A model generated the notes under the pieces. It made no database searches. It worked only from the letters and a program-made list of their open reading frames with translations, and was not told where the DNA came from. From NCBI RefSeq assembly GCF_003814555.1, contig NZ_RKQN01000002.1:496001-560000 (forward strand): a stretch of DNA of 64,000 nt. The letters are read 5' to 3'. The stretch is from Vulcaniibacterium tengchongense (GTDB taxonomy: Bacteria; Pseudomonadota; Gammaproteobacteria; Xanthomonadales; Xanthomonadaceae). Positions 29,144 through 37,971 of the stretch are shown piece after piece (position 1 is the stretch's first letter; each line of letters opens with the position of its first letter). The translations under genes and the position numbers were made by a program.

Positions 29144-29683
29144 TCACCCGGGCATGCCCAGGTAACGGTCCTTCAATCGTACATAGTGCCGGGCGCTGTA
29201 GTGCAGTTGCTCGATCTCGCGCTCGCTCAGCCGGCGCACGCAACGCGCCGGGTTGCCCAGCCACAGCTCGGCCTCGCCCACGGTCTTGCCCGGCGCCACC
29301 ACCGCGCCGGCGCCGACGAACCCGTAGCGGCGCACGCGCGCGCCGTCCAGCACCTTGGCGCCCATGCCGATCAGGCACAGGTCCTCGATGGTGCACGCGT
29401 GGACGATGGCGCCGTGGCCGACGGTGACGTCGCTGCCGATCAGCGTCGGCAACCCGCCCGGGCGGGTGAACGGCCCCTCGTGGGTGACGTGCACGACCGC
29501 GCCGTCCTGCACGTTGCTGCGCGCGCCGATGCGGATGAAGTTGACGTCGCCGCGGATCACGCAGCCGGGCCACACCGAGACGTCGTCGCCGAGCTCGACC
29601 GCGCCGATCACGGTCGCGGCCGGGTCGACGTAGACGCGCTCGCCGCAGGTCGGGAAGGCATCGAGATAGGGGCGCAGGCTCAT
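29144..29683 (-). CDS. Gamma-carbonic anhydrase family hexapeptide-repeat protein
   Basis: A 179-residue left-handed beta-helix protein: VYVDPAATVIGAVELGDDVSVWPGCVIRGD, IRIGARSNVQDGAVVHVTHEGP and VGHGAIVHACTIEDLCLIGMGAKVLDGA. The three metal-binding histidines of the gamma-carbonic anhydrase/YrdA group (VTHE, VGHGAIVHA) are present, so zinc or iron binding is likely. The ATG at 29683 fits the family; the frame is open to 29776. Family members are CO2 hydration enzymes or inactive relatives; activity cannot be told. Confidence 0.9.
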   Translation of the reverse strand: MSLRPYLDAFPTCGERVYVDPAATVIGAVELGDDVSVWPGCVIRGDVNFIRIGARSNVQDGAVVHVTHEGPFTRPGGLPTLIGSDVTVGHGAIVHACTIEDLCLIGMGAKVLDGARVRRYGFVGAGAVVAPGKTVGEAELWLGNPARCVRRLSEREIEQLHYSARHYVRLKDRYLGMPG

Positions 29684-30030
29684 GCGGGCAGTGTATCGCG
29701 CCGACCTCGACCGACCTGCCCATGCGGTCGCGACGCTCCCGGGATGCCGCTTCTGCGCGCCGACGCTGCCGCGCATGGGCGCGCTGCCCGCAGGCCGCTC
29801 GAGGGACCGTTCGCCCCGGCCGCACGCCTGCGCGAGGCCGGCGCGGCGACGCCGCTCCGCGCAGTCCGGGCCGCGCCCAGGCTGCTTCGGTCCGCTGGCC
29901 GACTAGCCCCGTCCCCGCCGCTGCGCGGCCACGGCGAGCTGGGTGGCGCGCCTGTCCGATGCGCTGCTGTGCCGCGAAGGCGGCGCGCCGGCCGGGTGAA
30001 CCGTACCGCCCCGGCGCTACACTGCGCGCC

Positions 30031-30798
30031 ATGAAGATCGCCAGCTGGAACGTCAATTCGCTCAACGTGCGCCTGCCGCATCTGCAGCAATGGCTGGGCC
30101 AGGCCGCGCCGGACGTGGTCGCGCTGCAGGAGACCAAGCTCGAGGACGCGCGCTTCCCCGACGACGCGCTCGCCGCGCTGGGCTACCGCAGCGTGTTCTG
30201 CGGGCAGAAGACCTACAACGGCGTGGCGATCCTGTCGCGCGAGCCGGCGCGCGAGGTGCAGTACGGCATCCCCGGGTTCGAGGACACGCAGAAGCGGGTC
30301 ATCGCCGCCACGGTCGGCGACCTGCGCATCGTCAACCTGTACGTGGTCAACGGCCAGGCCGTCGGCAGCGAGAAGTACGAGTACAAGCTGCGCTGGCTGC
30401 AGGCGGTGCACGACTGGCTGCAGGAGGAGCTGCGCGCGCATCCGCGCGCGATCGTGCTGGGCGACTTCAACATCGCCCCCGACGAGCGCGACGTGCACGA
30501 CCCGGCGCTCTGGCACGACGGCCACATCCTGTCCTCGGCCGCCGAACGCGCCGCGCTGCAGCGGCTGTGCGCGCTCGGCCTGCACGACGCCTACCGCGCG
30601 CTCAACCCGGAGGCGCGCGAGTTCAGCTGGTGGGACTACCGCCAGGCCGGCTTCCGCCGCAACCTCGGCCTGCGCATCGACCTCACCCTGGTCTCGGAGG
30701 CGCTGCGCCCGCATTGCGGCGCCTCCGGCATCGACCGCGAGCCGCGCACCTGGGAGCGGCCCAGCGACCACGCGCCCGCATGGGTCGAGCTGGCCTGA
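30031..30798 (+). CDS. xthA: Exodeoxyribonuclease III
   Basis: A 255-residue AP endonuclease/exonuclease of base excision repair. Catalytic motifs: IASWNVNSLNVRLPHL, the metal-binding ALQETKLED, LGDFNIAPDERDVHDP, and at the end the D-H pair in RPSDHAPAWVEL. TACACT at 30018-30023 ends seven bases before the ATG, so the transcript likely has almost no leader. The upstream frame is open to 29722 but is not family-like. Confidence 0.93.
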   Translation: MKIASWNVNSLNVRLPHLQQWLGQAAPDVVALQETKLEDARFPDDALAALGYRSVFCGQKTYNGVAILSREPAREVQYGIPGFEDTQKRVIAATVGDLRIVNLYVVNGQAVGSEKYEYKLRWLQAVHDWLQEELRAHPRAIVLGDFNIAPDERDVHDPALWHDGHILSSAAERAALQRLCALGLHDAYRALNPEAREFSWWDYRQAGFRRNLGLRIDLTLVSEALRPHCGASGIDREPRTWERPSDHAPAWVELA

Positions 30799-31156
30799 TC
30801 CCCTGATCCCCGGCCTCCCGCTCCCGCAGGCGGGAGGAGTTGCGCCTTCCTCCGCACCCTGCACGCTTGCTCCCGCTTGCGCGCGCCTGGCCGGCCGGGC
30901 TGGCTCGATTCCCCGATCCCCTACCGCGGCCCGCTCACGCCCGCGGGAGAGGGGCCTTGGTGCCCCATCCGCCGCGACCCGGACGCGGATGGGGACCGAG
31001 CGTCGCGGACGCCCGGCCGTGTGCGGGCCCGCGTTCCCTCCCTTGCCCGTGGCGCGGGAGCGCGGGGCGATGCCGGTGCGGATGTCGCTGCGCGGGCCCG
31101 GCGCCCTCTCGCGCTCGCGGGAGAGGGCCGGGGTGAGGGCACGGCGCGCGCGCAGC
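30799..31156. repeat. Intergenic hairpins and degenerate repeat sequences
   Basis: No gene is seen here. Directly after xthA a perfect 8-bp stem (CCTCCCGC at 30814-30821 with GCGGGAGG at 30830-30837) may end its transcription, though no T-run follows. From 30930 to 31140 there are fragments of a repeat with GCGGGAGAGGGG and its complement (for example 30940-30956 and 31100-31125). Together they look like remnants of a dispersed intergenic palindrome family, also seen at 48876-48907. Confidence 0.5.
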
Positions 31157-31183
31157 AAAAAGGCCCGGCGCGAACCGGGCCTT
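31157..31183 (-). terminator. Rho-independent terminator of the GlsB-type gene
   Basis: Read on the minus strand, a perfect 9-bp stem (AAGGCCCGG / CCGGGCCTT, at 31160-31168 and 31175-31183 on the plus strand) with a six-base loop is followed by a run of five T residues. It lies 25 bases after the stop of the gene at 31209. Confidence 0.85.
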
Positions 31184-31208
31184 CGCGTAGGCGGCATGCG
31201 CTTCGATG

Positions 31209-31481
31209 TCAGCGCACGCGGCCGCGGCGGAACAGGTTGACGATGGCCAGCAGCACGATCGCGCCGACCAGGGACAGCAGCAGTCCGCTGATGCTGAAGT
31301 CGCCGCTGTTGATGTCGCCCCCGCCGATGCCGAGCACGCTGCCCAGCCAGCCGCCGATGAACGCACCGATGATGCCGACGATGATGTTGAGGATGATGCC
31401 CTGCTGCGCATCGGTCCTCATGATCAGGCTCGCCAGCCAACCGATGATGCCGCCGACGATCAGCCAAATGATGATGCCCAT
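31209..31481 (-). CDS. GlsB/YeaQ/YmgE family stress membrane protein
   Basis: A 90-residue inner-membrane protein with three glycine-rich spans: MGIIIWLIVGGIIGWLASLI, IILNIIVGIIGAFIGGWLGSVLG and GLLLSLVGAIVLLAIVNLF, ending RRGRVR. This is the transglycosylase-associated GlsB/YeaQ/YmgE family, commonly induced by stress. A GAGGAGA ribosome binding site precedes the ATG at 31481. Function not known beyond stress association. Confidence 0.9.
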   Translation of the reverse strand: MGIIIWLIVGGIIGWLASLIMRTDAQQGIILNIIVGIIGAFIGGWLGSVLGIGGGDINSGDFSISGLLLSLVGAIVLLAIVNLFRRGRVR

Positions 31482-31682
31482 ATGCAGTCTCCTCTGATCC
31501 GTTGACGTGGGAACGCCCAGAAAGGCGGTGGGGCGAGGCGAAGTCTGGCTGTACAGGCGTGACGGAGGCGTCAGAGCAAGAACCGCGCCGCTGCGAGCAC
31601 CCGCAGCCCGGACGCGGCGGCGGCGATGGCTTACCCTGAGTCGGTTCTTTACGCGCCGTTCGCCTCCGTTCGCCCGCCGATC

Positions 31683-32288
31683 ATGTCCGTTTCCTCCGCT
31701 TCCGATGCGGCGCCGGCCTCGCCGGTGCGTTGGGCCTGGCAGCCGCTGCCGCCGCGGCAACCGGCCGAGCCGCTGGCGCGGGCCTGGCTGGCGGCGCAGC
31801 TCGGCGCCAGCGCCGAGCGCCTGCCGCTGCAGCGCGACGGCCGCGGGCGCCCGCGGCTGCAACCGCCGTGGGCGGACTGGGACTGCAACTGGAGCCACAG
31901 CGGCGAGGCGCTGGCGGTCGCGCTCGGCCGCGATGTCGAGGTCGGCATCGACCTGGAGCGGCTGCGGCCGCGCGCGCGCGCGCTGGAGCTGGCCGCGCGC
32001 TTCTTCGCCGCCGAGGAGGTGGCCTGGCTGCACCAGGCGCCGTCGGCCGCGGTGCGCGACCACGCCTTCCTGCGCCTGTGGTGCGCGAAGGAGGCGGTGC
32101 TGAAGGCGCACGGCCACGGCCTGGCGTTCGGGCTGCACCGGCTGCGCTTCGCCGACGGCGGCGGCGCACTGCGCCTGGTCGCCTGCGATCCGGCGCTGGG
32201 CCGGCCCGCGGACTGGCGGCTGGTGGAACTGCGCCCGGCGCCGGAGTACCTCGGCGCGCTGGCATGGCGCGCGCGCGCCGGCGTCTAG
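31683..32288 (+). CDS. 4'-phosphopantetheinyl transferase (Sfp type)
   Basis: From the ATG at 31683 a 201-residue enzyme; an upstream in-frame ATG at 31626 would add 19 residues. The two Sfp-type motifs are intact: [12 protein letters not shown] (magnesium-binding aspartate and glutamate) and [19 protein letters not shown] (W-x-x-K-E-A). [15 protein letters not shown] precedes them. It transfers phosphopantetheine from CoA to carrier proteins of fatty acid, polyketide or non-ribosomal peptide synthases. Its carrier target, possibly pigment or antibiotic synthases, is not in this window. Confidence 0.88.
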   Translation: MSVSSASDAAPASPVRWAWQPLPPRQPAEPLARAWLAAQLGASAERLPLQRDGRGRPRLQPPWADWDCNWSHSGEALAVALGRDVEVGIDLERLRPRARALELAARFFAAEEVAWLHQAPSAAVRDHAFLRLWCAKEAVLKAHGHGLAFGLHRLRFADGGGALRLVACDPALGRPADWRLVELRPAPEYLGALAWRARAGV

Positions 32289-32440
32289 CGGCGCGCCGTG
32301 CGGAACGTGCGCGCCGCATCCGGATCGTCGCGGCGCCGATCCGGTGCCGTTCGGCGGCCGGGCCGCAAGCGGGCGGGGAACGGCCGCGTTCGCCCGGCGG
32401 CGCGCGGACGCGGCCGCGCGCCGCTTACACTGCGCGGCGC

Positions 32441-33100
32441 ATGAACACGCCCGCCCCCGACCCCGCGTTGCGCCGCCAGCTCGAGGACGGCCTCGACGCG
32501 CTCGCGCTCGATCGCGCGCACGCTGCGCCGCTGCTCGACTACCTCGCCCTGCTCGCGCGCTGGAACCGCACCTACAACCTCACCGCGGTGCGCGACCCGC
32601 GCGAGATGGTCGCCAAGCACCTGCTCGACTCGCTCGCCATGCACCCGTTCGTCGACGCGCTGCTCGCGCAGGGCGGCGCGCTGGCCGATCTCGGCACCGG
32701 CCCCGGCCTGCCCGGGATCCCGCTGGCGATCGTCAAGCCGGGCCTGCGCGTGACCCTGGTCGAGAGCAACGGCAAGAAGGCGCGCTTCCTGCGCGAGGCG
32801 ACGCGCGCGCTCGGCCTGGCGCAGGCGCGCGTGGCCGAGTCGCGGATCGAGGCGCTGGACGAGCCCGGCGCGTACGCGGCGATCACCGCGCGCGCGCTGG
32901 CGACCCTGGCGCAGATCCTGCAGCTGGGCGGGCACCTGCTGGCGCCGCACGGCCGCCTGCTGGCGATGAAGGGCGCCCATCCGGACGAGGAGATCGCCGC
33001 GCTGCCGCCGGGCTGGCGGGTGCTGCGCGCGCACCGGCTGGCGGTGCCCGGGCTGGCCGCCGAACGCCACCTGGTCGAGGTCGGCCGCGACGCCGGCTGA
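32441..33100 (+). CDS. rsmG: 16S rRNA (guanine(527)-N(7))-methyltransferase
   Basis: A 219-residue S-adenosylmethionine-dependent methyltransferase (formerly GidB). Motifs: [26 protein letters not shown], the SAM-binding [33 protein letters not shown], and the C-terminal [10 protein letters not shown]. It modifies G527 of 16S rRNA. TACACT at 32426-32431 lies nine bases before the ATG. As in many Gammaproteobacteria it is followed by parA and parB, here after 216 bases. Confidence 0.95.
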   Translation: MNTPAPDPALRRQLEDGLDALALDRAHAAPLLDYLALLARWNRTYNLTAVRDPREMVAKHLLDSLAMHPFVDALLAQGGALADLGTGPGLPGIPLAIVKPGLRVTLVESNGKKARFLREATRALGLAQARVAESRIEALDEPGAYAAITARALATLAQILQLGGHLLAPHGRLLAMKGAHPDEEIAALPPGWRVLRAHRLAVPGLAAERHLVEVGRDAG

Positions 33101-33316
33101 GCGGACCGGGGGCGGCGGCGCGCGCCTCGCGTCGGCCGCCCGGCGCCGTCGGTCGCCGCGCCCGGGCGCGCGCGTCGCCGCCCGGGCGCGCCGCGCCGAC
33201 CCGGGCGGTTCAGGCGCGGGCCGGCCGCGCCCGCCCCGCTGCCGCCGCCATCCGGGCATAATCCCCGGTCCGGCTCCGCGCCGGCTCCTTTCCGTCACTT
33301 CGTCAGGACGAGCCGC

Positions 33317-34135
33317 ATGGCCCGCATCATCGCCGTCGCCAACCAGAAAGGCGGGGTCGGCAAGACCACCACCGCGGTCAATCTGGCCGCCGCGCTCGCG
33401 AACGCGCCCAAGCGGGTGCTGCTGGTCGATCTCGACCCGCAGGGCAACGCCACCATGGGCAGCGGCGTGGACAAGCGCGAGCTGGAGGCCTCGGTGTGCG
33501 AGGTGCTGCTCGGCGAGGCCGGCGTGCGCGGCGCGATCGTGCGCACCGCCGAGCAGTTCGACCTGCTGCCCGGCAACATCGACCTGACCGCGGTCGAAGT
33601 GCAGCTGATGGCCGAGCCCGGCCGCGAGCAGCGCCTGCGCAACGCGCTGGAGCCGCTGCGCGGCGAGTACGACTTCATCCTGATCGACTGCCCGCCGGCG
33701 CTGTCGCTGCTGACCCTCAACGCGCTGACCGCGGCCGACTCGATCGTCGTGCCGATGCAGTGCGAGTACTACGCGCTGGAAGGCATCAGCGCGCTGCTGG
33801 AGACGATCGAGGCGATCAAGGGCCGGCTCAACCCGAAGCTGGAGATCGAGGGCGTGCTGCGCACCATGTTCGACGTGCGCAACAACCTCGCCAACGCGGT
33901 CTCGGCCGAGCTGATCAAGCACTTCGGCGACCGCGTGTTCCGCACCATCGTGCCGCGCAACGTGCGCCTGGCCGAGGCGCCGAGCCACGGCCAGAGCATC
34001 GTCGGCTACGACCGCGCCAGCCGCGGCGGCATCGCCTACCTCGGCCTGGCCGGCGAGGTGCTGCGCCGCCAGCGCGAGCGCGAGCAGGCCGCGCGCCAGG
34101 CGCAGGGCGCCGCCGCGCCGGAGGCCGCGGCATGA
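33317..34135 (+). CDS. parA: Chromosome partitioning ATPase ParA (Soj)
   Basis: A 272-residue P-loop ATPase of chromosome segregation. The deviant Walker A motif KGGVGKT spans residues 11-17, DLDPQGNAT and FILIDCPPALSLL follow, and the C-terminal FRTIVPRNVRLAEAPSHGQSI is characteristic of chromosomal Soj-type proteins. A hydrophilic alanine/glutamine-rich tail follows. The stop overlaps the parB start (ATGA). A CATAAT at 33255-33260 could be its -10 box. Confidence 0.95.
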   Translation: MARIIAVANQKGGVGKTTTAVNLAAALANAPKRVLLVDLDPQGNATMGSGVDKRELEASVCEVLLGEAGVRGAIVRTAEQFDLLPGNIDLTAVEVQLMAEPGREQRLRNALEPLRGEYDFILIDCPPALSLLTLNALTAADSIVVPMQCEYYALEGISALLETIEAIKGRLNPKLEIEGVLRTMFDVRNNLANAVSAELIKHFGDRVFRTIVPRNVRLAEAPSHGQSIVGYDRASRGGIAYLGLAGEVLRRQREREQAARQAQGAAAPEAAA

Positions 34136-35034
34136 GCGCGGCGAAGAAGCGCGGCCTCGGCCGCGGGCTGGAGGCGCTGCTCGGCCCCAAGGCCGCGGCG
34201 GAGGCCACCGCGCTGGAGGGGCCGGTCGAGGGCGACGTGCTGCGCACGCTGCCGATCGACGCCCTGGTCGCCGGCAAGTACCAGCCGCGCAAGCACTGGG
34301 ACCAGGAGAAGCTCGACGAGCTGGCCGAGTCGATCAAGGCCCAGGGCGTGATCCAGCCCATCGTGGTCCGCGACCTCGGCGGCAAGACCTACGAGATCAT
34401 CGCCGGCGAACGCCGCTGGCGCGCCAGCAAGCTGGCCGGGCTGGCCGAGATCCCGGCGGTGGTGCGCGAGGTCGACGACCGCACCGTGGTGGCGATGGCG
34501 CTGATCGAGAACATCCAGCGCGAGGACCTCAACCCGCTGGAAGAAGCCAACGCGCTGCAGCGGCTGATCGACGAGTTCGACCTGACCCACGCCCAGGCCG
34601 CCGAGGCGGTGGGCCGCTCGCGCGCGGCGGTGTCGAACCTGCTGCGCCTGCTCGAGCTGCCGGCCGAGATCCGGGTGCTGGTGGAGACCCGCGCGATCGA
34701 GATGGGCCACGCCCGCGCGCTGCTCGCGCTGACCCCGCAGGCGGCGATCGCGCTGGCGCGCCAGGCGGCCGAGCACGGCTGGTCGGTGCGCGAGGTCGAG
34801 CACCGGGTGCAGCAGCTCAGCGCCGGCGCCATCCCCGGCGGCGCCAGGCCCAGGCCGGCCAAGGCCAAGCCGGCCGCGGACATCGTCTCGCTCGAGCGCG
34901 AGCTGTCCGAATCGCTCGGCACCAAGGTCAACGTGCTGCACGGCCGCGGCGGCCGGGGCCGGCTGGTGATCCACTACAGCGACCTCGACTCGCTCGAGGG
35001 CGTGCTGGAACGGCTGCGCAGCAGGGCCGAATGA
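34132..35034 (+). CDS. parB: Chromosome partitioning DNA-binding protein ParB (Spo0J)
   Basis: A 300-residue protein. The N-terminal KKRGLGRGLEALLG is the ParA-stimulating segment. IDALVAGKYQPRKHWDQEKLDELAESI and ENIQREDLNPLEEA are the ParB/sulfiredoxin CTPase boxes (GERRWRA included). The helix-turn-helix LTHAQAAEAVGRSRAAVSNLLRLLELP binds parS, and a C-terminal dimerisation domain ends the protein. The first codon overlaps parA by four bases. I found no full parS palindrome in this window. Confidence 0.95.
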   Translation: MSAAKKRGLGRGLEALLGPKAAAEATALEGPVEGDVLRTLPIDALVAGKYQPRKHWDQEKLDELAESIKAQGVIQPIVVRDLGGKTYEIIAGERRWRASKLAGLAEIPAVVREVDDRTVVAMALIENIQREDLNPLEEANALQRLIDEFDLTHAQAAEAVGRSRAAVSNLLRLLELPAEIRVLVETRAIEMGHARALLALTPQAAIALARQAAEHGWSVREVEHRVQQLSAGAIPGGARPRPAKAKPAADIVSLERELSESLGTKVNVLHGRGGRGRLVIHYSDLDSLEGVLERLRSRAE

Positions 35035-35197
35035 GCCGCACCGGCGCCTGGGCGGGCGGGATCGGGCCGCGGGCGGAACCCCGCGGTCCGGGAGCGAGCG
35101 GCGGGGAGCGGGGAGCGGGCGCGATGCCCGCGCGCGCCGCGTTCGCCCCGGCTGGCGGGTCGCTGCGGCCTCGCGGCCCGGCTACGCGACGCGCGCC

Positions 35198-35623
35198 ATG
35201 AACCCCTATCGCTACCGCGCCGCCCTGCGCGCCACCCACCCGCACGCCGACCTGGCGCCGCTGTTCGACGCCCTGCAGCTGCGGCCCACCCGCCTGTGGA
35301 CCGCCGGCCAGCCGCGGCCGGGCGCGGGCGGCGGCGAGGCGCGCTACCGCGACAGCTACGCCGCCGCCGCGCTGACCGGCGGCGAGGCGCGCGCCTGGAG
35401 CGTGGAGCCGCTGGAAGACTTCCTGCAACGCACGCTCGCCAGACTGGAACCGCACCGGCCCGCGTTCGAGCGCCTGGCCGCCGGCGGCGGCCGCGGCGAA
35501 CTGGCGCTGGAGCTGTCCGGCGGCGCGCGCTTCGGCTTCGCCGTGAGCGCGGCGGTGTGCGAAGCCCTCACACGCCTGAAGCTATCTTTCGCCATCGACG
35601 TCTACCCTGGTCCCGATGACTGA
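35198..35623 (+). CDS. DUF4279 domain-containing protein
   Basis: A 141-residue protein with the DUF4279 pattern: YRYRAALRATHPHADLAPLFDALQLRPTRLWTAGQPRP, YAAAALTGGEARAWSVEPLEDFL and a C-terminal strand SFAIDVY. DUF4279 proteins are small, cytoplasmic and of unknown function, sometimes immunity-like. The gene runs eight bases into the epimerase gene, so the two are probably translated together. Confidence 0.75.
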   Translation: MNPYRYRAALRATHPHADLAPLFDALQLRPTRLWTAGQPRPGAGGGEARYRDSYAAAALTGGEARAWSVEPLEDFLQRTLARLEPHRPAFERLAAGGGRGELALELSGGARFGFAVSAAVCEALTRLKLSFAIDVYPGPDD

Positions 35624-36587
35624 ACCCATCCTCGTCACCGGCGCGGCCGGCTTCATCGGCGCCTACGTCTGCCGCGAACTGCGCGGCCGCGGCGCCCACG
35701 TGGTCGGCCTGGACAACTACAACGACTACTACGACCCGCAGCTCAAGCGCGACCGCGTCGCCGCGCTGTGCCCGGACGTGGACATCCGCGCGCTCGACCT
35801 CGGCGACCGCGCCGGCCTGGCCGCGCTGTTCGACGAGGTCGCGCCCACCCGGGTGATCCACCTGGCGGCGCAGGCCGGCGTGCGCTATTCGCTGACCAAT
35901 CCGCACGCCTACGTCGACAGCAACCTGGTCGGCTTCGTCAACCTGCTCGAACTGTGCCGGCACCGCGGCATCGCCCACCTGGTCTACGCCAGCTCCTCGT
36001 CGGTGTACGGCGATTCGGCGGTGCCGCCGTTCTCCGAGGACCAGCGGGTCGACCGGCCGCGCTCGCTGTACGCGGCGACCAAGGCCGCGAACGAGCTGAT
36101 GGCCTACACCTACGCCCAGCTCTACGGGCTGCGCGCCACCGGCCTGCGCTTCTTCACCGTGTACGGCCCGTGGGGTCGGCCGGACATGGCGCCGTTGCTG
36201 TTCTCGCGCGCGGTGCTGGCCGGGCGGCCGATCGAGGTGTTCAACCACGGCAAGATGCGCCGCGACTTCACCTTCATCGACGACATCGTCGCCGGGGTGC
36301 TGGGCGCGCTCGGGCACCCGCCGGCGGACGCGCCGCCGCACCGGGTGTTCAACCTCGGCAACCACACGCCGGTGGAGCTGGAGCGCTTCATCGCGGTGAT
36401 CGAGGCCGCCGCCGGCAGGCCGGCGCAGAAGGTGTACAAGCCGATGCAGCCCGGCGACATGATCGAGACCATGGCCGACACCTCGCGCGCGCACGCCGCG
36501 TTCGGCTTCGACCCGGCGACCTCGATCGACGCCGGGCTGCCGCAGGTCGTGGCCTGGTGCCGCGACTACTTCGGCGCCCGCGCCTGA
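35616..36587 (+). CDS. UDP-glucuronate 4-epimerase-like NAD-dependent epimerase
   Basis: A 323-residue extended SDR. It starts with the NAD-binding GAAGFIGAYVCRELRGRG, then GLDNYNDYYDPQLKRDR, which with VIHLAAQAGVRYSL is typical of UDP-glucuronate/UDP-galacturonate 4-epimerases (LspL, WbnF, GAE group). The catalytic SSSSVYG and Y-x-x-x-K (SLYAATKAANE) are intact, and RFFTVYGPWGRPDMA and FTFIDDIVAGV follow. It should make UDP-galacturonate for polysaccharide or LPS. The neighbouring glycosyltransferase and LABN gene support an envelope glycan role. Confidence 0.87.
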   Translation: MTEPILVTGAAGFIGAYVCRELRGRGAHVVGLDNYNDYYDPQLKRDRVAALCPDVDIRALDLGDRAGLAALFDEVAPTRVIHLAAQAGVRYSLTNPHAYVDSNLVGFVNLLELCRHRGIAHLVYASSSSVYGDSAVPPFSEDQRVDRPRSLYAATKAANELMAYTYAQLYGLRATGLRFFTVYGPWGRPDMAPLLFSRAVLAGRPIEVFNHGKMRRDFTFIDDIVAGVLGALGHPPADAPPHRVFNLGNHTPVELERFIAVIEAAAGRPAQKVYKPMQPGDMIETMADTSRAHAAFGFDPATSIDAGLPQVVAWCRDYFGARA

Positions 36588-36702
36588 GTCGCTGAACGCG
36601 AGCCCGCCTGGCCGCGCCGGCGCGGATGCGCCGCCGCGCGGTTCGCCGTACCCTCCCCACACCGCCGCGCCCGCCGCCCGGCGCCGGTTCCCGCGAGCCC
36701 CC

Positions 36703-37434
36703 ATGAGCCCTGCCGCCCCCCGCCTGTCCGTCGTCGTTCCGGTGTTCAACGAGCGCGACAACGTCGCCCCGCTGGTGCGCGAGATCCTCGCCGCACTGCG
36801 CGGCCGGGTCGCGTTCGAGATCGTCTACGTCGACGATTGCTCGCGCGACGACACCCTCGCGGCGCTGCGCGAGCTCAAGCGCGAGGTGCCGGAGCTGCGC
36901 GTGCTGCACCACGTCCGCCAGAGCGGGCAGAGCACCGCGATCCGCACCGGGGTCAAGGCCGCGCGCGGCGAATGGATCGCCACCCTCGACGGCGACGGCC
37001 AGAACGACCCGGCCGACATCCCCAGGCTGCTGGCCGAGCGCGAGCGCGCCGCGCCGGAGGTCAAGCTGTTCGCCGGCTGGCGCGTGCAGCGCCGCGACAG
37101 CGGCAGCAAGCGCTGGGCGTCGAAGTGGGCCAACGCGATCCGCGCGCGGATGTTGCGCGACGACACGCCCGACACCGGATGCGGCATCAAGCTGTTCGAG
37201 CGCGAGGCCTTCCTCGACCTGCCCTACTTCGACCACATGCACCGCTTCCTGCCGGCGCTGATGCAGCGCGCCGGCTGGAAGACGGTCAGCGTGCCGGTCA
37301 ACCACCGCCCGCGCGGCGCCGGCGTGTCCAAGTACAACAACCTGCAGCGCGCGCTGGTCGGCATCCGCGACCTGCGCGGCGTGGCCTGGCTGATCGCGCG
37401 CAGCCGGCTCACGCCGGTGCGGGAGATCGACTAG
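36703..37434 (+). CDS. Glycosyltransferase family 2 (DPM1/ArnC-like)
   Basis: A 243-residue soluble transferase: LSVVVPVFNERDNVAPLV, IVYVDDCSRDDT, LDGDGQNDPADIPRLL (D-x-D site) and DTGCGIKLFEREAFL. The lack of the C-terminal membrane hairpin of ArnC makes it a shorter DPM1-like enzyme that moves a sugar from a nucleotide to a polyprenyl phosphate or lipid. It stands between the epimerase and the LABN membrane gene, all on the same strand. Confidence 0.87.
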   Translation: MSPAAPRLSVVVPVFNERDNVAPLVREILAALRGRVAFEIVYVDDCSRDDTLAALRELKREVPELRVLHHVRQSGQSTAIRTGVKAARGEWIATLDGDGQNDPADIPRLLAERERAAPEVKLFAGWRVQRRDSGSKRWASKWANAIRARMLRDDTPDTGCGIKLFEREAFLDLPYFDHMHRFLPALMQRAGWKTVSVPVNHRPRGAGVSKYNNLQRALVGIRDLRGVAWLIARSRLTPVREID

Positions 37435-37546
37435 CCGCCCGCGCCTGCGCGGCGCGCCGGAAGCGGAGGCCGGCGACGCCCCGACGAACGGCGCGCGCGC
37501 GACAACGACCTCCCGGGCGCGCCGCCCGGCCCTCTCGGAAAACCCC

Positions 37547-37888
37547 ATGCTCGCCGACTTCATGAACACCCCGATCGCCTGGCTGGAATGGACCGGGCTG
37601 CACATGTCGCCGTGGAAGATCATCGGCCTGACCGGCGCGCTGATGTTCGGCGGCCGCTGGCTGGTGCAGTTCCTGGCCTCGCGCAAGCACGGCAAGCCGG
37701 TGATCCCGCGGCTGTTCTGGTACATGAGCCTGGTCGGCTCGGTGATGACCCTGGCCTACTTCCTGTTCTCGCAGAAGCAGGACGCGGTCGGCGTGGTGCA
37801 GAACCTGTTCCCGGCCTTCACCGCCGCCTACAGCCTGTACCTGGACATCAAGCACCGCGGCTGGAACCGCGACCGCGCCGGCCACTGA
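37547..37888 (+). CDS. Lipid-A-disaccharide synthase N-terminal (LABN) domain membrane protein
   Basis: A 113-residue inner-membrane protein with three spans: WKIIGLTGALMFGGRWLVQFLAS, PRLFWYMSLVGSVMTLAYFLFS and VVQNLFPAFTAAYSLYLDIK. The motifs GGRWLVQFLASRKHGKPVIP and FWYMSLVG are those of the LABN/PQ-loop-like domain. In many bacteria it sits just after a DPM1-like glycosyltransferase, as here. It may help export or modify a lipid-linked sugar; function is not established. Confidence 0.85.
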   Translation: MLADFMNTPIAWLEWTGLHMSPWKIIGLTGALMFGGRWLVQFLASRKHGKPVIPRLFWYMSLVGSVMTLAYFLFSQKQDAVGVVQNLFPAFTAAYSLYLDIKHRGWNRDRAGH

Positions 37889-37971
37889 GGCGGCGCGGAG
37901 CGCCCGGTTCGGCCAACCGCGGCGGCCGGCGGGATGCGAAGATCGGCGCCTCGCTCCCGGGGAGATACCGC

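Noticed and set aside
33101-33316. parS site near parAB
   Set aside because: No TGTTTCACGTGAAACA-like palindrome was found near parAB or elsewhere in the window. parS may lie outside it.
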